Below, in pieces: positions 44,455-54,431 of a stretch of DNA of 64,000 bases (positions are counted from its first letter, which is position 1; each line of letters opens with the position of its first letter). Origin of the DNA: Endomychus coccineus. Taxonomy: Eukaryota; Arthropoda; Insecta; Coleoptera; Endomychidae. Below the pieces are notes generated by a model that was not told where the DNA came from, ran no database searches, and saw only the letters and a program-made list of their open reading frames with translations. The stretch is from assembly GCA_958510875.1 (NCBI GenBank), contig CAUEHT010000003.1, forward strand, positions 248,001 to 312,000, written 5' to 3'. A program made the translations under genes and the position numbers.

Positions 44455-45498
44455 TTACGCCCGCGTAGGCAGTGGCTTGTAGCTTGTAGAGCAGTGAGCT
44501 GAGCGTCCGGGTTGACCGTCAGGAGGCTCGGCTGGCTGATGTGGCTCAGGCTCTGGAGCTGATATCCTGGGTCGGTGTGGCTCTGCATCCGGGTGTGGGA
44601 GCTGTGGTCCTTGTCCTAGGATGTTGTGGTGCCAATTCCTGATGCTGGACGACATGTCAGCATGTCGGAGCTGGGCTGTCTTGGTCTCTTCATTAAGCTT
44701 CGTGGCTTGAATGACGGAGAGCTGTTGTGGGAGCATCCTGTCACTGCGGTGAGCTTCAGGGATGTCCTGTTGATCGGATCCTGGTTGTGGGAGCATCCTG
44801 TCACTGCATGGAGCTTCAGGGATGTCCTGATGATGTTCTTCATGCGGAAGTTCGTTGTCCGGGACTGTGACATATTCTGGAGACTGTGGTACATATGGAG
44901 ATGTCCAATGCAAAGTGGCGCGAAGTTCGTTGGTTCCATGGTGGAGGCATCCGCTTCCGTAGTCGATTCTGACTTCCTGTTGAAGGAGCCATGGTTGTCC
45001 AAGGACGATGTCTTCGGCCAAGTCCGCGAGAATGATGAAGTCGCCGATGTATTCGAGACTTCCGATGTTGAACAGCAACGTCGCGAGACCCAATGCGCTG
45101 ATTGGACTGCTGTGTGTTGCGAGCTGTACTTCGATGTCCGTGCGTGGCATGAAGTTGGTCACAATCCGCGATGATGCGAAGTTGTGAGATGCACCGGTGT
45201 CCACGAGTGCATTGTGATGTGTACCTGCGAACATAGCTGGAACAAAAGTTAGTTGACTTACCCTGGAGTTAGACAGTCTGATGTTGCTCCAGGTCGCCGA
45301 AACGTTGTTGTTTCCTAGTGGCGTGGCTGGTTCGTCCTGTTCAGGTTCTGGTGTTGTGATGTCCTGTTCAGGTTGTGGTTTGGTGAGCTCTGGTGTTGTC
45401 TCGATTGTTGGTGTGGGTGTGGGCCGGTAGTCGCTCCGGCCCGCTGCAAGTTTCCCTGGTTCCTTGGACAGTCGATGTTCCAATGAGGTCCCTGGCAA
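44455..45498 (-). CDS. Retroelement aspartic protease with Pro-rich tail
   Basis: Encodes 347 residues overlapping the Gag frame by about 184 bases, so it is probably made by ribosomal frameshifting. After a Pro/Thr/Glu-rich linker ('PEPEQDEPATP'), the retropepsin-like core has the catalytic 'ALVDTGASHNFAS' at about 94-106, the flap-region strands, and the family's second signature 'DIVLGQPWL' at about 161-169. It would cleave Gag during particle maturation. Instead of continuing into RT, the protein ends with a repeated 'SDRMLPQ' and 'QDIPEA' segment and a Pro-rich tail to a stop at 44455. The frame is intact. Confidence 0.85.
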   Translation of the reverse strand: MPGTSLEHRLSKEPGKLAAGRSDYRPTPTPTIETTPELTKPQPEQDITTPEPEQDEPATPLGNNNVSATWSNIRLSNSRVSQLTFVPAMFAGTHHNALVDTGASHNFASSRIVTNFMPRTDIEVQLATHSSPISALGLATLLFNIGSLEYIGDFIILADLAEDIVLGQPWLLQQEVRIDYGSGCLHHGTNELRATLHWTSPYVPQSPEYVTVPDNELPHEEHHQDIPEAPCSDRMLPQPGSDQQDIPEAHRSDRMLPQQLSVIQATKLNEETKTAQLRHADMSSSIRNWHHNILGQGPQLPHPDAEPHRPRISAPEPEPHQPAEPPDGQPGRSAHCSTSYKPLPTRA

Positions 45499-46256
45499 AA
45501 CTTACACGGTGCTGATGGAAGTCGTGGTGATGTCGGTATCACTCGTTCCCTGGTTGTAGGAGGCTGCCTGTAGACCTGTTGGATAGAGTTACCTGATCCT
45601 TGTCGGCGTGAGATTCCATCCTCAACGCGTCGTGCTGCGTCTAGGAACTCGTCGATGGTGCTGAAGAGCGTCGCATCTAGAGCCTGTTGGAGCTGCGGAG
45701 AACACTTCATCGAAAGTAGTTCCACGATGGCTTCCTCCGGATGGTCGGGCAGTAGTCGCTTGTAGAGACGGCGTTGGCGTCCTACGAAGAACTCGATGGA
45801 TTCGTCCTGGGCCTGGGTGGTAGTGAAGAGTAGATTCAGCAACCTGACTCTTTCCCTTGGGCTGTCGAACCTGTGAAGAAGTTGTTTGGAGAACTCACCA
45901 AATGAGTACTCCAACTCCTGAAGTGGCTGATACCAGGCGGCGGCTTCACCCTGCAGTTTGGCTGCAGCTGTTCGCGTCTGGGTCCTGGCAGGCACGTCGT
46001 TGTCTTGAAACCAATCGCGTAGTTGGTCCAAGAATGTATTAGGATCCTGGTGTGGGAGTCCTGAATACGTGGGCAGCATTACCGTGTTGAAATGAGCTGA
46101 AGCGGCGGGCTTCGCAGCTATTCCCTGGCTGATACACCTGAGGATGTCCAACATCTCGGCGTTCAGAAACGTTGTATGCTGTGATTGTTGTGATGGGCGC
46201 CACTGGAGATCTTCGTCCCCCTCCAGAGGGGTTTTGATCCTCCTGGGTTCATCCAT
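45315..46256 (-). CDS. Retroelement Gag with one zinc knuckle
   Basis: Encodes 313 residues from ATG 46256. The capsid-like core has the Ty3/Gypsy 'retrotrans_gag' pattern ('LPTYSGLPHQDPNTFLDQLRDWF', 'AAAWYQPLQELEYSFGEFSKQLLHRF', 'QDESIEFFVGRQRRLYKRL', 'PEEAIVELL'). The C-terminal region carries a CX2CX4HX4C knuckle 'CKFCQGPHWNIDC' that binds genomic RNA. It ends in a Gln/His/Asn-rich tail. The frame is fully open. Vertebrate and insect domesticated Gags of this type form RNA-carrying capsids, so an intact Gag in a young RT-less element could have a particle role by itself. Confidence 0.85.
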   Translation of the reverse strand: MDEPRRIKTPLEGDEDLQWRPSQQSQHTTFLNAEMLDILRCISQGIAAKPAASAHFNTVMLPTYSGLPHQDPNTFLDQLRDWFQDNDVPARTQTRTAAAKLQGEAAAWYQPLQELEYSFGEFSKQLLHRFDSPRERVRLLNLLFTTTQAQDESIEFFVGRQRRLYKRLLPDHPEEAIVELLSMKCSPQLQQALDATLFSTIDEFLDAARRVEDGISRRQGSGNSIQQVYRQPPTTRERVIPTSPRLPSAPCKFCQGPHWNIDCPRNQGNLQRAGATTGPHPHQQSRQHQSSPNHNLNRTSQHQNLNRTNQPRH

Positions 46257-46333
46257 TTAGTTGTGTTGCTTGTTCCTTTCTTCCGTGATCTTGTCTGCAT
46301 GGGTCCTCTATCTGCACGATGAGAGTAAGAGCC

Positions 46334-46351
46334 CCACGTTCGGGCACGCCA
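46334..46351 (-). promoter_or_regulatory. tRNA primer-binding site of the Gag-protease element
   Basis: On the element strand, TGGCGTGCCCGAACG starts two bases after the 5' LTR; its complement ends in CCA and contains GTTCGGGC, like a tRNA 3' end with T-loop. The tRNA species was not identified. Confidence 0.7.
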
Positions 46352-46353
46352 AT

Positions 46354-47471
46354 CGATACCAATAGGTTGTAGGTCGCTTGTGGGCGGAGCTTAATCTCTA
46401 CTGCACCGGCTTGGTCAGTTGTGGTAGAGCGCGTGGATTGAAGAATGTATTAGTGGAAAATCTCGTATTCGAAGATCACGATGTAAAAGTGGAAGTATTT
46501 CGTATTCGTAGCGTAGGTTGTTGTTGTTACCTGAGGAATAGAAATAACCTGTAATGAAGAAACAGAGGGCAAGCTTACCAAATGAGGTGATGAATTATGG
46601 AGGCTGCTGCGATGTTGTTGCACTTCCTACACTTACTTAGCTACACTCACTAGGGTAGGAATAAGGTAGGTTGTGAAATGAAACAAACAGTTGAAGTGTT
46701 GAAAGCAATGCCAGTCTAGCAACGCGCGTGGGTCTCGAGAGCAGGAGCCTCAACGTGAGCCGGAGTTTCCGTGGACGCACCTCGGTGCTAGTCTCGTATG
46801 AGAGGACGTAGCGACGCGTAGGGGACGGAGAACGTGCCGGGACGAAGTGTCCTACTTCTGCGATGCGAGGCAGAGTAACCTGGAGTCGGTTATCCGCTCG
46901 TTGTAGCGCCACGGGCCGTAGAAATGGAATGCGTGTTTGAAGGGCGTTGGCCAAGTCTGAGAAGACAGTAAAGCTCAACGCGCGATGTGGTTACGAGTGT
47001 AGATGTGTGCTGCAGTGTCGCTAGCGCTGGTCGGAGTCCGGCCGTGGATCCTAGGAAGTCGTTGTGCTTGCGCTAGGTCGGTGCGGTCCGCTAGTCAGGC
47101 GTAGTAACGTCTGCGTGGGTGTCGAATGATGTGTAAAGATGTCTGGTGTCCTAGCGCTGGAATGGGAGCTGTCCGCGGGTCCGGCGAAGAAGACTAGCAA
47201 AGATGTAGAAGATCTAGGCTAGCCGGAGGTCCAGAAAGGTCTCCTTAAAAGCAGCGATGTCTGCGTGCTTTTATAGGTTTCTGGTAAATTGAAGTTAGAA
47301 TGGCGAGTTCTGATTGGCTGGTGTATTTGGCTAATTTCGATATATGTGAAATTGCTTTTGTATTCAGTCGGAGGTGACGAACGAGAATATGCTAGAAGCG
47401 GGGAAAAAGCAACGAAGTCTATGAGTCGAATTAGCGATGCACGGCAAAGCTAATTTGACGGACGGATATCA
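46354..47471 (-). repeat. 5' LTR of the Gag-protease element
   Basis: The right copy on the window. The outer end is GATATCA followed by the target duplicate CTAT. The inner terminal base is G instead of A on the element strand. It would hold the promoter. Confidence 0.9.
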
Positions 47472-47475
47472 CTAT

Positions 47476-47944
47476 CTGTCAAGTAATCGGGAAAAAAATT
47501 AGGAGATGACAGATAGGAGATGATACTATTTATTAAATTAAATTAATTCTATATTGGGGGTGTAGCTCTACCCACCTTTCGAAAACTTCATTTAAATTTA
47601 GCAAAAGCCAACAAAAAAGAAAAAAAAGAAAAAATCCGAGTAACCTTCATTTCAAATATGTCGAGTCTTTATTTTATTTTTGAAAAATTTCCAATAAGTT
47701 TGCGTAAAATAATAGATAGCATTATCAAACTGAGAAACAATAGTTATGAATTTCAATAATCAAATTATCTATACCGCGATAAAATTGATAAACGTTATTA
47801 CGGAACAGTACTAAAACTTAACTTAATAATACGGATATGAATCTAAGCCAATTTCATGGCCAAAACGATGTTAATGCGTACAAAATTGCAAAAATATTTG
47901 GAAAAACAGAAAAATATTCAAAAAGGAGTATCACAATTTACCCA
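47476..47944. other. AT-rich centre sequence right of the LTR element
   Basis: The sequence continues the DNA that was split by the LTR element at 43042. No gene is seen. Confidence 0.5.
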
Positions 47945-49182
47945 GATAATTAGCGACTAATAAGCGAAAAACTGTCCCACATGTTGTATTTTGATTCATG
48001 TCTTAGGCTGTTTACTTCAAAGGTGCTTCTTTATCTTTATACGATGTTAGCGTAACACCCAAAAAATAACAAAACAAAAAAAAATGAACACGGCAAAATT
48101 ATTTTTTCACAACTAATTAGCGGCAAATTTACTACTTAAAATTTGATTCATCATGTTTAAAGCGGATTTTTTCGAGGGTGTTTCACTGAGTTTATATGAA
48201 GTTAGCAAAGCACCCCCAAAAAAAAATAAAAAAAATAAACTCGGAAAATTAATTTTTTCACAACAAATTAGCGGCAAATTATGGCCCCAGTTAATGTTTG
48301 ATTTATGTTGTTGAAAGCAGTTTTCTTCGATGTAGCTTTGCTGAGTTTATATAAAGTTAGCGGAGCACCCCAAAAAACGAAAAAAAACACAACAAATTAA
48401 ATTTTTCCACAACTAATTAGAGGCAAATTATGGCAAAAGTCAAATTTCGATTCATGATGTTGGAAGCCGTTTTCTTCGAAGGTGATTCGCTGAGTTTATA
48501 TGAAGTTAGCGGAGCACCCCAAAAAACGAAAAAAAAATAAACACAACAAATTAAATTTTTCCACAACTAATTAGCGGCAAATTATGGCACAAGTCAAATT
48601 TCGATTTATGATGTTGAAAGCCGTGTTCTTCGATGGTGCTTCGCTGAGTTCATATGAAGTTAGCGGAGCACCCCAAAAAACGAAAAAAATAAACAACAAA
48701 TTAAATTTTTCCACAACTAATTAGCGGCAAATTATGGCACAAGTCAAATTTCGATTTATGATGTTGAAAGCCGTTTTCTTTGAGGGTGCTTCGCTGAGTT
48801 TATATGAAGTAAGCGGAGCACCCCAAAAAACGAAAAAAAAAATAAACACAACAAATTAATTTTTCCACAACTAATTAGCGGCAAATTATGGCACAAGTCA
48901 AATTTCGATTTATGATGTTGAAAGCCGTGTTCTTCGATGGTGCTTTGCTGAGTTCATATGAAGTTAGCGGAGCACCCCAAAAAACGAAAAAAATAAACAA
49001 CAAATTAAATTTTTCCACAACTAATTAGCGGCAAATTATGGCACAAGTCAAATTTCGATTTATGATGTTGAAAGCCGTTTTCTTTGAGGGTGCTTCGCTG
49101 AGTTTATATGAAGTAAGCGGAGCACCCCAAAAAACGAAAAAAAAAATAAACACAACTAATTAGCGGCAAATTATTGTAATGT
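47945..49182 (-). repeat. Right foldback array with a two-unit higher-order repeat
   Basis: Reverse-complement units of the left array: GAAGTTAGCGGAGCACCCC, ACAACTAATTAGCGGCAAATTATGGCACAAGTCAAATTT and GATGTTGAAAGCCGT. In 48600-49140 a pair of units (about 306 bp) is repeated nearly exactly, with alternating 'GTGTTCTTCGATGG' and 'GTTTTCTTTGAGGG'. This shows recent two-unit duplication. Confidence 0.9.
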
Positions 49183-49911
49183 TAAGGGTCTTAATGTTGG
49201 GCGGTTCGCCCTAACTGACCCGTGGTCTTGGTGAAGGTATAGGGGATGGAAACATATTACTTATAAAAGAGTCACTTTACTAAATGGTAGAGCTCGACGC
49301 CATTACGACATAATGCCTCGCTCTACATAATAATAGTACAGTCTTACATCAATATCTTATATGAATAATTATGATATAACTATATGTAACTGAATATGAA
49401 TGTCCTACATAACTATATATATTATAATCTAACTGTGATGTTTATGTTATTGTTCTACATACTCTAGTCTTTAGCATATACATCGATTCCTCAATAACTA
49501 CCTCGAGATACCCTGTTATGTGTGTCAAGGTTATGTTGGGCTAAACAATGTGTAATAGTCAACATGTTGTTAGTGGGTCAGTTATGAGTTATCAATATAG
49601 GCTTAATAACATTACTTAATAAGAATAAGGTCGAATTCTATAACTTTACGTTTTTGGTTAATCTCGTATAGGAATGGATGATTCCTATACTACACCTCAC
49701 AAAGCGGTTTAAAAAAATGTTGAATTGACAGATTAACATTTTTTTTCTTTTTCCGTTTAACGTACCTTATCTTTATTTTACAAACATAGTATACAATATT
49801 TCATTTACAAACTTTGTTCTTAATTAATGGTCATACGTATTATTATTATACTGTGGGATTTGCGCATACTTTTTAGTTTTACGGCTTTTTGCCTGAAATG
49901 ATTTTAGTTAC

Positions 49912-49915
<4 letters not shown>
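49183..49915. other. AT-rich DNA, possible solo LTR
   Basis: It begins TGTAATGTTAAGGG right after the array and, near 49710, has TTCCTATACTACA, so a TGT...ACA solo LTR of about 520 bases is conceivable. No target duplication was found. There is no gene. Confidence 0.3.

Positions 49916-49917
<2 letters not shown>

Positions 49918-49968
<51 letters not shown>
49918..49968 (+). repeat. (TA)n microsatellite
   Basis: About 50 bases of pure TA. Confidence 0.95.
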
Positions 49969-49971
<3 letters not shown>

Positions 49972-51839
49972 TCGCTAGAGAAGGAATGCCGACCGAAAAA
50001 GTGCTGTACCGGATGAAACGCAATCCAGGCTACTGACTTGCACTCCGACTCCGAGAGACTTGCATGAACCGCACTCCTTCAGTATGTACTTGGGAAGGAA
50101 TACCGTCCGACCGTGAAAGTGGTAGGAGGTCAAGAAATGAAAACCATTTGAGGAGAAGGCGGAGCAGGATTTAAACGATTTAACTGTAGCTTCGTACATG
50201 CATCGATAGATGAGGCCATTTTAGCGGTTATGTGATATGTGCTGCGGATAATTTAAAATGCGCACCCTTTATGAAAGATTTAAATGAATTATATTACTCC
50301 TACATATTATCACTATATTATTTGAGACATAAGACTAAAGTTTCAACACTTCGGAGGTGAATGTGTTTAAAATTTGATACAACGAATGTAATTAAATATC
50401 AAAGCCAACTAGAAAAGGTTGTTCAGTATATGATTTAAAACATATAATTGTATTTTCATATTTAATTTTCATGTAACTCATTAGTGGTAAGGCTCATAAG
50501 ATTTGGAACGACACCTCTCTTTATGCAATCGGTTATCGGTTGTGTAAATCCTTGATTTCATACAGACAAAATTGTATGTGTTTCGTATAATAACCGATAG
50601 GGGCATATAGGGGAACACAAAATATGGTGATTTAACGCAACTTACCTCCATACTAAGTCGCACTTCTCAGAAGTTATAGGCCTTGAAAGTGAGGTTTGAA
50701 AAACTTGGAAAAATCAAATTAGGTATATGTTCTAAGTGTATCAAGCATTAATCGACAGTGAGTAGAGTTCAATTGCAGCATTTTGAAGAGTTAATGAGGG
50801 ACGATGCACCACTAAAATGGTGCATTTTTTAACCCGTTGACGGCCTTAATAAATTAAATGTTATGAGTAATTTAATTCTAAAACTTTTCTTATTGCTGTT
50901 ATTTTTCAAATCGTCGTCTTCAACAAAAAACCGAATAACTAAAAACACGTAGTGTAGCTTTGTTACTTAAAATTATCGAAAATTCAAAAGTTGACTATGA
51001 AACCTCAAACTAGACGATCAGAAAAAAAGTTGAAATATGAATACATTCAATAGAGAAACAAACAACTTAAGCAACAGAAATAACATACCATATGCACTGA
51101 TAAGTTATTGAGGCAAGAGTTTATTTTTCGTCAAAAATTGAAGTATACTCTATCCAATAACTCCTGATTGTTTCTAATGAATGACGATGTTTAATTTCAT
51201 AGCCGGCTTTTTAATTTTCGATGATTTCAAATAACACAGCTACAATACGTGGTTTTGCTTATTCCAGCTTTTGTTGAAAATAGTAGTTTTTTATAAAATA
51301 TCAAGAGTAAAAAAAGTTTTAGAATTAAGTTCCCCGTAGAATGAAGTAATAATTAAAAGTCCTTCAACTAATCAAAAAGTTCAGTGACAATTTAATGGTT
51401 CACCATCCCTCATAAACTGTGTAAAATGTCACAATTGAACTCTACTTACTGTTAATTAATGTTCTTGGTACACTCACTACGTGTACCAAATTTTAATTTT
51501 TCAGGTTCAATTATAATCGATATTAATTTTCTTCGAAATTTGTAACGCCACTTTTAATATGTGTATAGAATTACTATATTCGGAACTTGAATTTATTTAA
51601 TATATTTTAGAATATGATTTAAGAGGTGAAATTGAATTGGTGAACAATTTCAATTTATCAAATATAGTAGTTTTATTCCCTACATAAAGGGATTGATGAT
51701 TATATGAAAGTAGAATGTCAAAACTTAACTTTGAAAATTCACATTCATTTTCATGAAAAATAATTTTTTCGCAGAAGTATTCGAATTAAGTCAACAGGGA
51801 ATAGGAATAAAAATAACAAATGTTAGAAATGTTGCATTT
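49969..51839. other. Non-coding DNA
   Basis: A short GC-richer part at 49980-50200 has repeated 'GGAAGGAATGCCGACCG' / 'GGAAGGAATACCGTCCG' strings. The remainder is AT-rich. Minus-strand frames at 49975-50199 and 50481-50663 lack motifs. I see no gene. Confidence 0.5.
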
Positions 51840-52220
51840 GATTGAATAATAACAAAATTATAAAAAATTAACAAAAACTCAGACATTAACGAATTTTCTA
51901 AAACTACGTAAAATAATAGGAGGAGGATTACAATAATTTGATTGAATAATGACAAAATTATGAAAAATTAACAAAAACTCAGACATTAACGAATTTTCTA
52001 AGACTACGTAAAATAATAGAGGGGGATTACAATAATTTGATTGAATAATGACAAAATTATAAAAAATTAACAAAAACTCAGACATTAACGAATTTTCTAA
52101 AACTACGTAAAATAATAGAGGGGGATTACAATAATTTGATTGAATAATGACACAATTATAAAAAATTAACAAAAACTCAGACATTAACGAATTTGCTAAA
52201 ACTACCTAAAATAATAGAGG
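51840..52220. repeat. 99-bp tandem repeat, about four units
   Basis: Units start at GATTGAATAATGACAAAATTA near 51840, 51940, 52039 and 52138. Because 99 is divisible by three, the minus strand stays open for 101 codons with a repeated 33-residue hydrophobic peptide; there is no other sign of coding. Confidence 0.9.
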
Positions 52221-53311
52221 AAAGTTACGATAGAGTGATGCAGAAAATTCAAAATGAGGGCTTATGACCATAACAAGGGAAAAATCTGGAACAAGTGAGC
52301 TAGTAAATTTGAAACGGTTTTTATTCAAATAATTGTGGCCGTCGTATCAGTTTTCAAGACGACACAGTGACCGGTAATCCTGTACTAGTCGCGGAAACGA
52401 AGCACTAAAAACGGCCAAAGTTCGAAAAATTTGAACAGTAAGACGGATTTGAATGCGGTTTTTTGCATTCGATTTGTTAGAGTTTCAGGAATAGGTCACT
52501 GCGTCGTTGTGACAATGAATATGGCGGTTACAATTATTTTGAAATAAAGCTTTCTTGATATACTTACATACTTGTTTTAGCGGTATGGTTACAAACTCGA
52601 ATTTTGAATATCGTGCTTCACTTTTTCGTTACCCTGTAGAATAACTATAGAATATGAACGAACATGACAAATACATTACTCAAAAACTAAATGACTAATT
52701 GACAATGCAAACATACGAATACAATTGGTAACCAGTTTAACCAAAATTAAATGATTTCAGAATCATTAGTCAGAGTAACATAAAATCTAGGTCATATTGA
52801 CATAAGTTCAGAGAGACCAAATGCCTAAACTACACTCCCTTCATTGCACGCGTAAACATGATTCACGACAGACATCCGTCCAATAATAGTAACGAAATGG
52901 AAAAACTCATGTCAATTTTTGTTTTTTGTAATAAATACGAAATAATCACCCTTATTCACTAAAATATTATCAGTACTAAGGACTTTTCGACTACCAAGTG
53001 GTCATCATCGAAGTGAATAGTTTTCGACTCGGTAGCTGAAAGGTCCTTATAATAGTAATTAAGTTATTTATATTGTTCAGAGTATCCACACTCCACAGTA
53101 ATGAACTCTTCCACAGTTCATCACAAAATATTGGGATGTCGCAAAAGATACAAAATATATCACTATGTGCAAGGAGATCGTTTTATTACGTGTATAAAAT
53201 GTGAGAAAAGTTGCAAAACTTAAAACGCCCAAATCCAGAAAATTTCAAAATATTTGTACTCGCTTAACAATGAATGTGGAAGAAATTGATATCAATGTTA
53301 TTTGCTCTTAC
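52221..53311. repeat. Duplicated intergenic block, first copy
   Basis: From about 52750 (CATAAGTTCAGAGAGACCA, TACACTCCCTTCATTGCACGCGTAAACATGATTCACGA) to 53290 the block matches 53785-54390. It includes an inverted repeat ACTAAGGACTTTTCGACTACC ... GGTAGCTGAAAGGTCCTTA (about 52975-53055). The left part (52221-52560) resembles 53461-53640. No gene. Confidence 0.6.
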
Positions 53312-53396
53312 AGTTGCCACTAACTTAGCCAAAGTCTGTAAATCTGTAAAGGAGTAGGTATCATATTATTATGGTGAATGGAAACGGATAAACGAA
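53312..53396 (-). pseudogene. Exon fragment of the tyrosine recombinase gene
   Basis: About 85 bases (TTGCCACTAACTTAGCCAAAGTC...ATCATATTATTATGGTGAATGGAAAC) match 57066-57135 of the intact gene. The minus-strand peptide 'SIHHNNMIPT' corresponds to 'SIHHNNMIAS' there. It is too short to be anything but a broken copy. Confidence 0.75.
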
Positions 53397-54431
53397 AACT
53401 GACAAATACGTAATACAACAAATTCCTCAAAACTATGTAGAATAAAACAGGATTACGACGAAGTAATGCACAAAATTCAGAATGAGAATTTGAGACTATA
53501 ATAAGGCAAAACTTTGAAAAAGGTTGTGAATTCAAAAAGCTGTTCTAGAATGATTGTGGCTGTCATATCGGTCGCAGTCACTTTCATGACCACATTTAAA
53601 TAAAGGCACCGCGTCATTGACATCCGATATGACAGCCACAATATTTTGAACGTTTCAAAGTTTTCCCTTATTATTTTCACAAATTTGAATTTAGAATTTC
53701 GTGCGTCACTTTTGTGATTATGAAAAATAAACGAAAATGACAAATACATGATAATACAACGACTAAATGACAATAAACGATTTGAAAATCATTGGTCACA
53801 GTAACATAGTTACGGAGAGATAGCCTCCGCACGACATATCATGGTCATATTAACATAAGTTCAGAGAGACCAGACCCCTAAACTACACTCCCTTCATTGC
53901 ACGCGTAAACATGATTCACGATAGACATCCGTTCAATAATATTAACGAAATGAAAGAACAAAATCAATTTTTGTTTTTCATTACAAAGTAATGGTATAAA
54001 TACGAAATAATCACCCTTATCCTCTAAAATACTATCAGTACTAAGGACCTTTCGACTACCAAGTATGCGTCATCGAAGTGAACATTTTTCGACTCGATAG
54101 CCGAAAGGTCCTTAGTACTAATAATAGTTCAGTGGATAAGGTTGACTATTTCTTATTTATATTGTTACAGAGTATCCACACTCCACAGTATTGAACTCTT
54201 TTATAGTTCATTACAAAATATTGGGATGTCGTAAAAGATACAAAATATATCACTATGTGCAAGGAGAACGTGATATTACGTGTATAAAACGTCAAAAAAA
54301 TTCATAATTGAATTGATGTTGCAAAACTCAAAACGCTCAAAATTCAACAAATCGAAAATATATGTACTGGCTTACGGATCTGCAAAAATTGATATCAATG
54401 TTTAACATTATTGTTCACATATATAGGTACA
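53397..54431. repeat. Duplicated intergenic block, second copy
   Basis: The partner of 52221-53311. Here the inverted repeat is better preserved: ACTAAGGACCTTTCGACTACC (54038) and GATAGCCGAAAGGTCCTTAGT (about 54098-54118), a hairpin with about 40 bases of loop. No coding. Confidence 0.6.

Larger units (their letters stand above)
43046..47471 (-). mobile_element. Young LTR retroelement encoding only Gag and protease
   Basis: A 4.43-kb element on the minus strand. LTRs of about 1,118 bp begin TGATATCC and end GGTATCA, flanked by CTAT on both sides (43042-43045, 47472-47475). A primer site starting TGGCGTGCCCGAACG lies two bases inside the 5' LTR (46334-46351), and a polypurine tract AAAGAGAGGGGCGAC lies at 44164-44178. 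The interior codes for Gag (46256-45315) and, in another frame, an aspartic protease (45498-44455), then stops. There is no reverse transcriptase, RNase H or integrase, and no room for them. The LTR copies differ at only about three bases by eye, so it inserted recently, using enzymes from another element. GC content is higher than its surroundings. Confidence 0.85.
38829..49182. mobile_element. Foldback-like structure: inverted tandem arrays around a 7.8-kb centre
   Basis: The left array (38829-40137) and right array (47945-49182) are built from the same 150-165-bp unit in opposite orientation. The DNA between and including them could thus fold into a giant stem-loop. Long inverted repeats made of sub-repeats are the hallmark of foldback (FB/Galileo-type) DNA transposons in insects. 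The centre holds AT-rich DNA, a ubiquitin-protease-like exon (42.27-42.63 kb), and a later insertion of an LTR element (43.05-47.47 kb). No transposase was recognised, and no clear target duplication was found, so an inverted satellite pair is an alternative. Confidence 0.6.

Noticed and set aside
44626..45174. Plus-strand 182-codon frame
   Set aside because: Antisense shadow of the retroelement protease gene.
49183..49715. Solo LTR with TGT...ACA ends
   Set aside because: No target-site duplication or second copy; kept only as a possibility in the spacer note.
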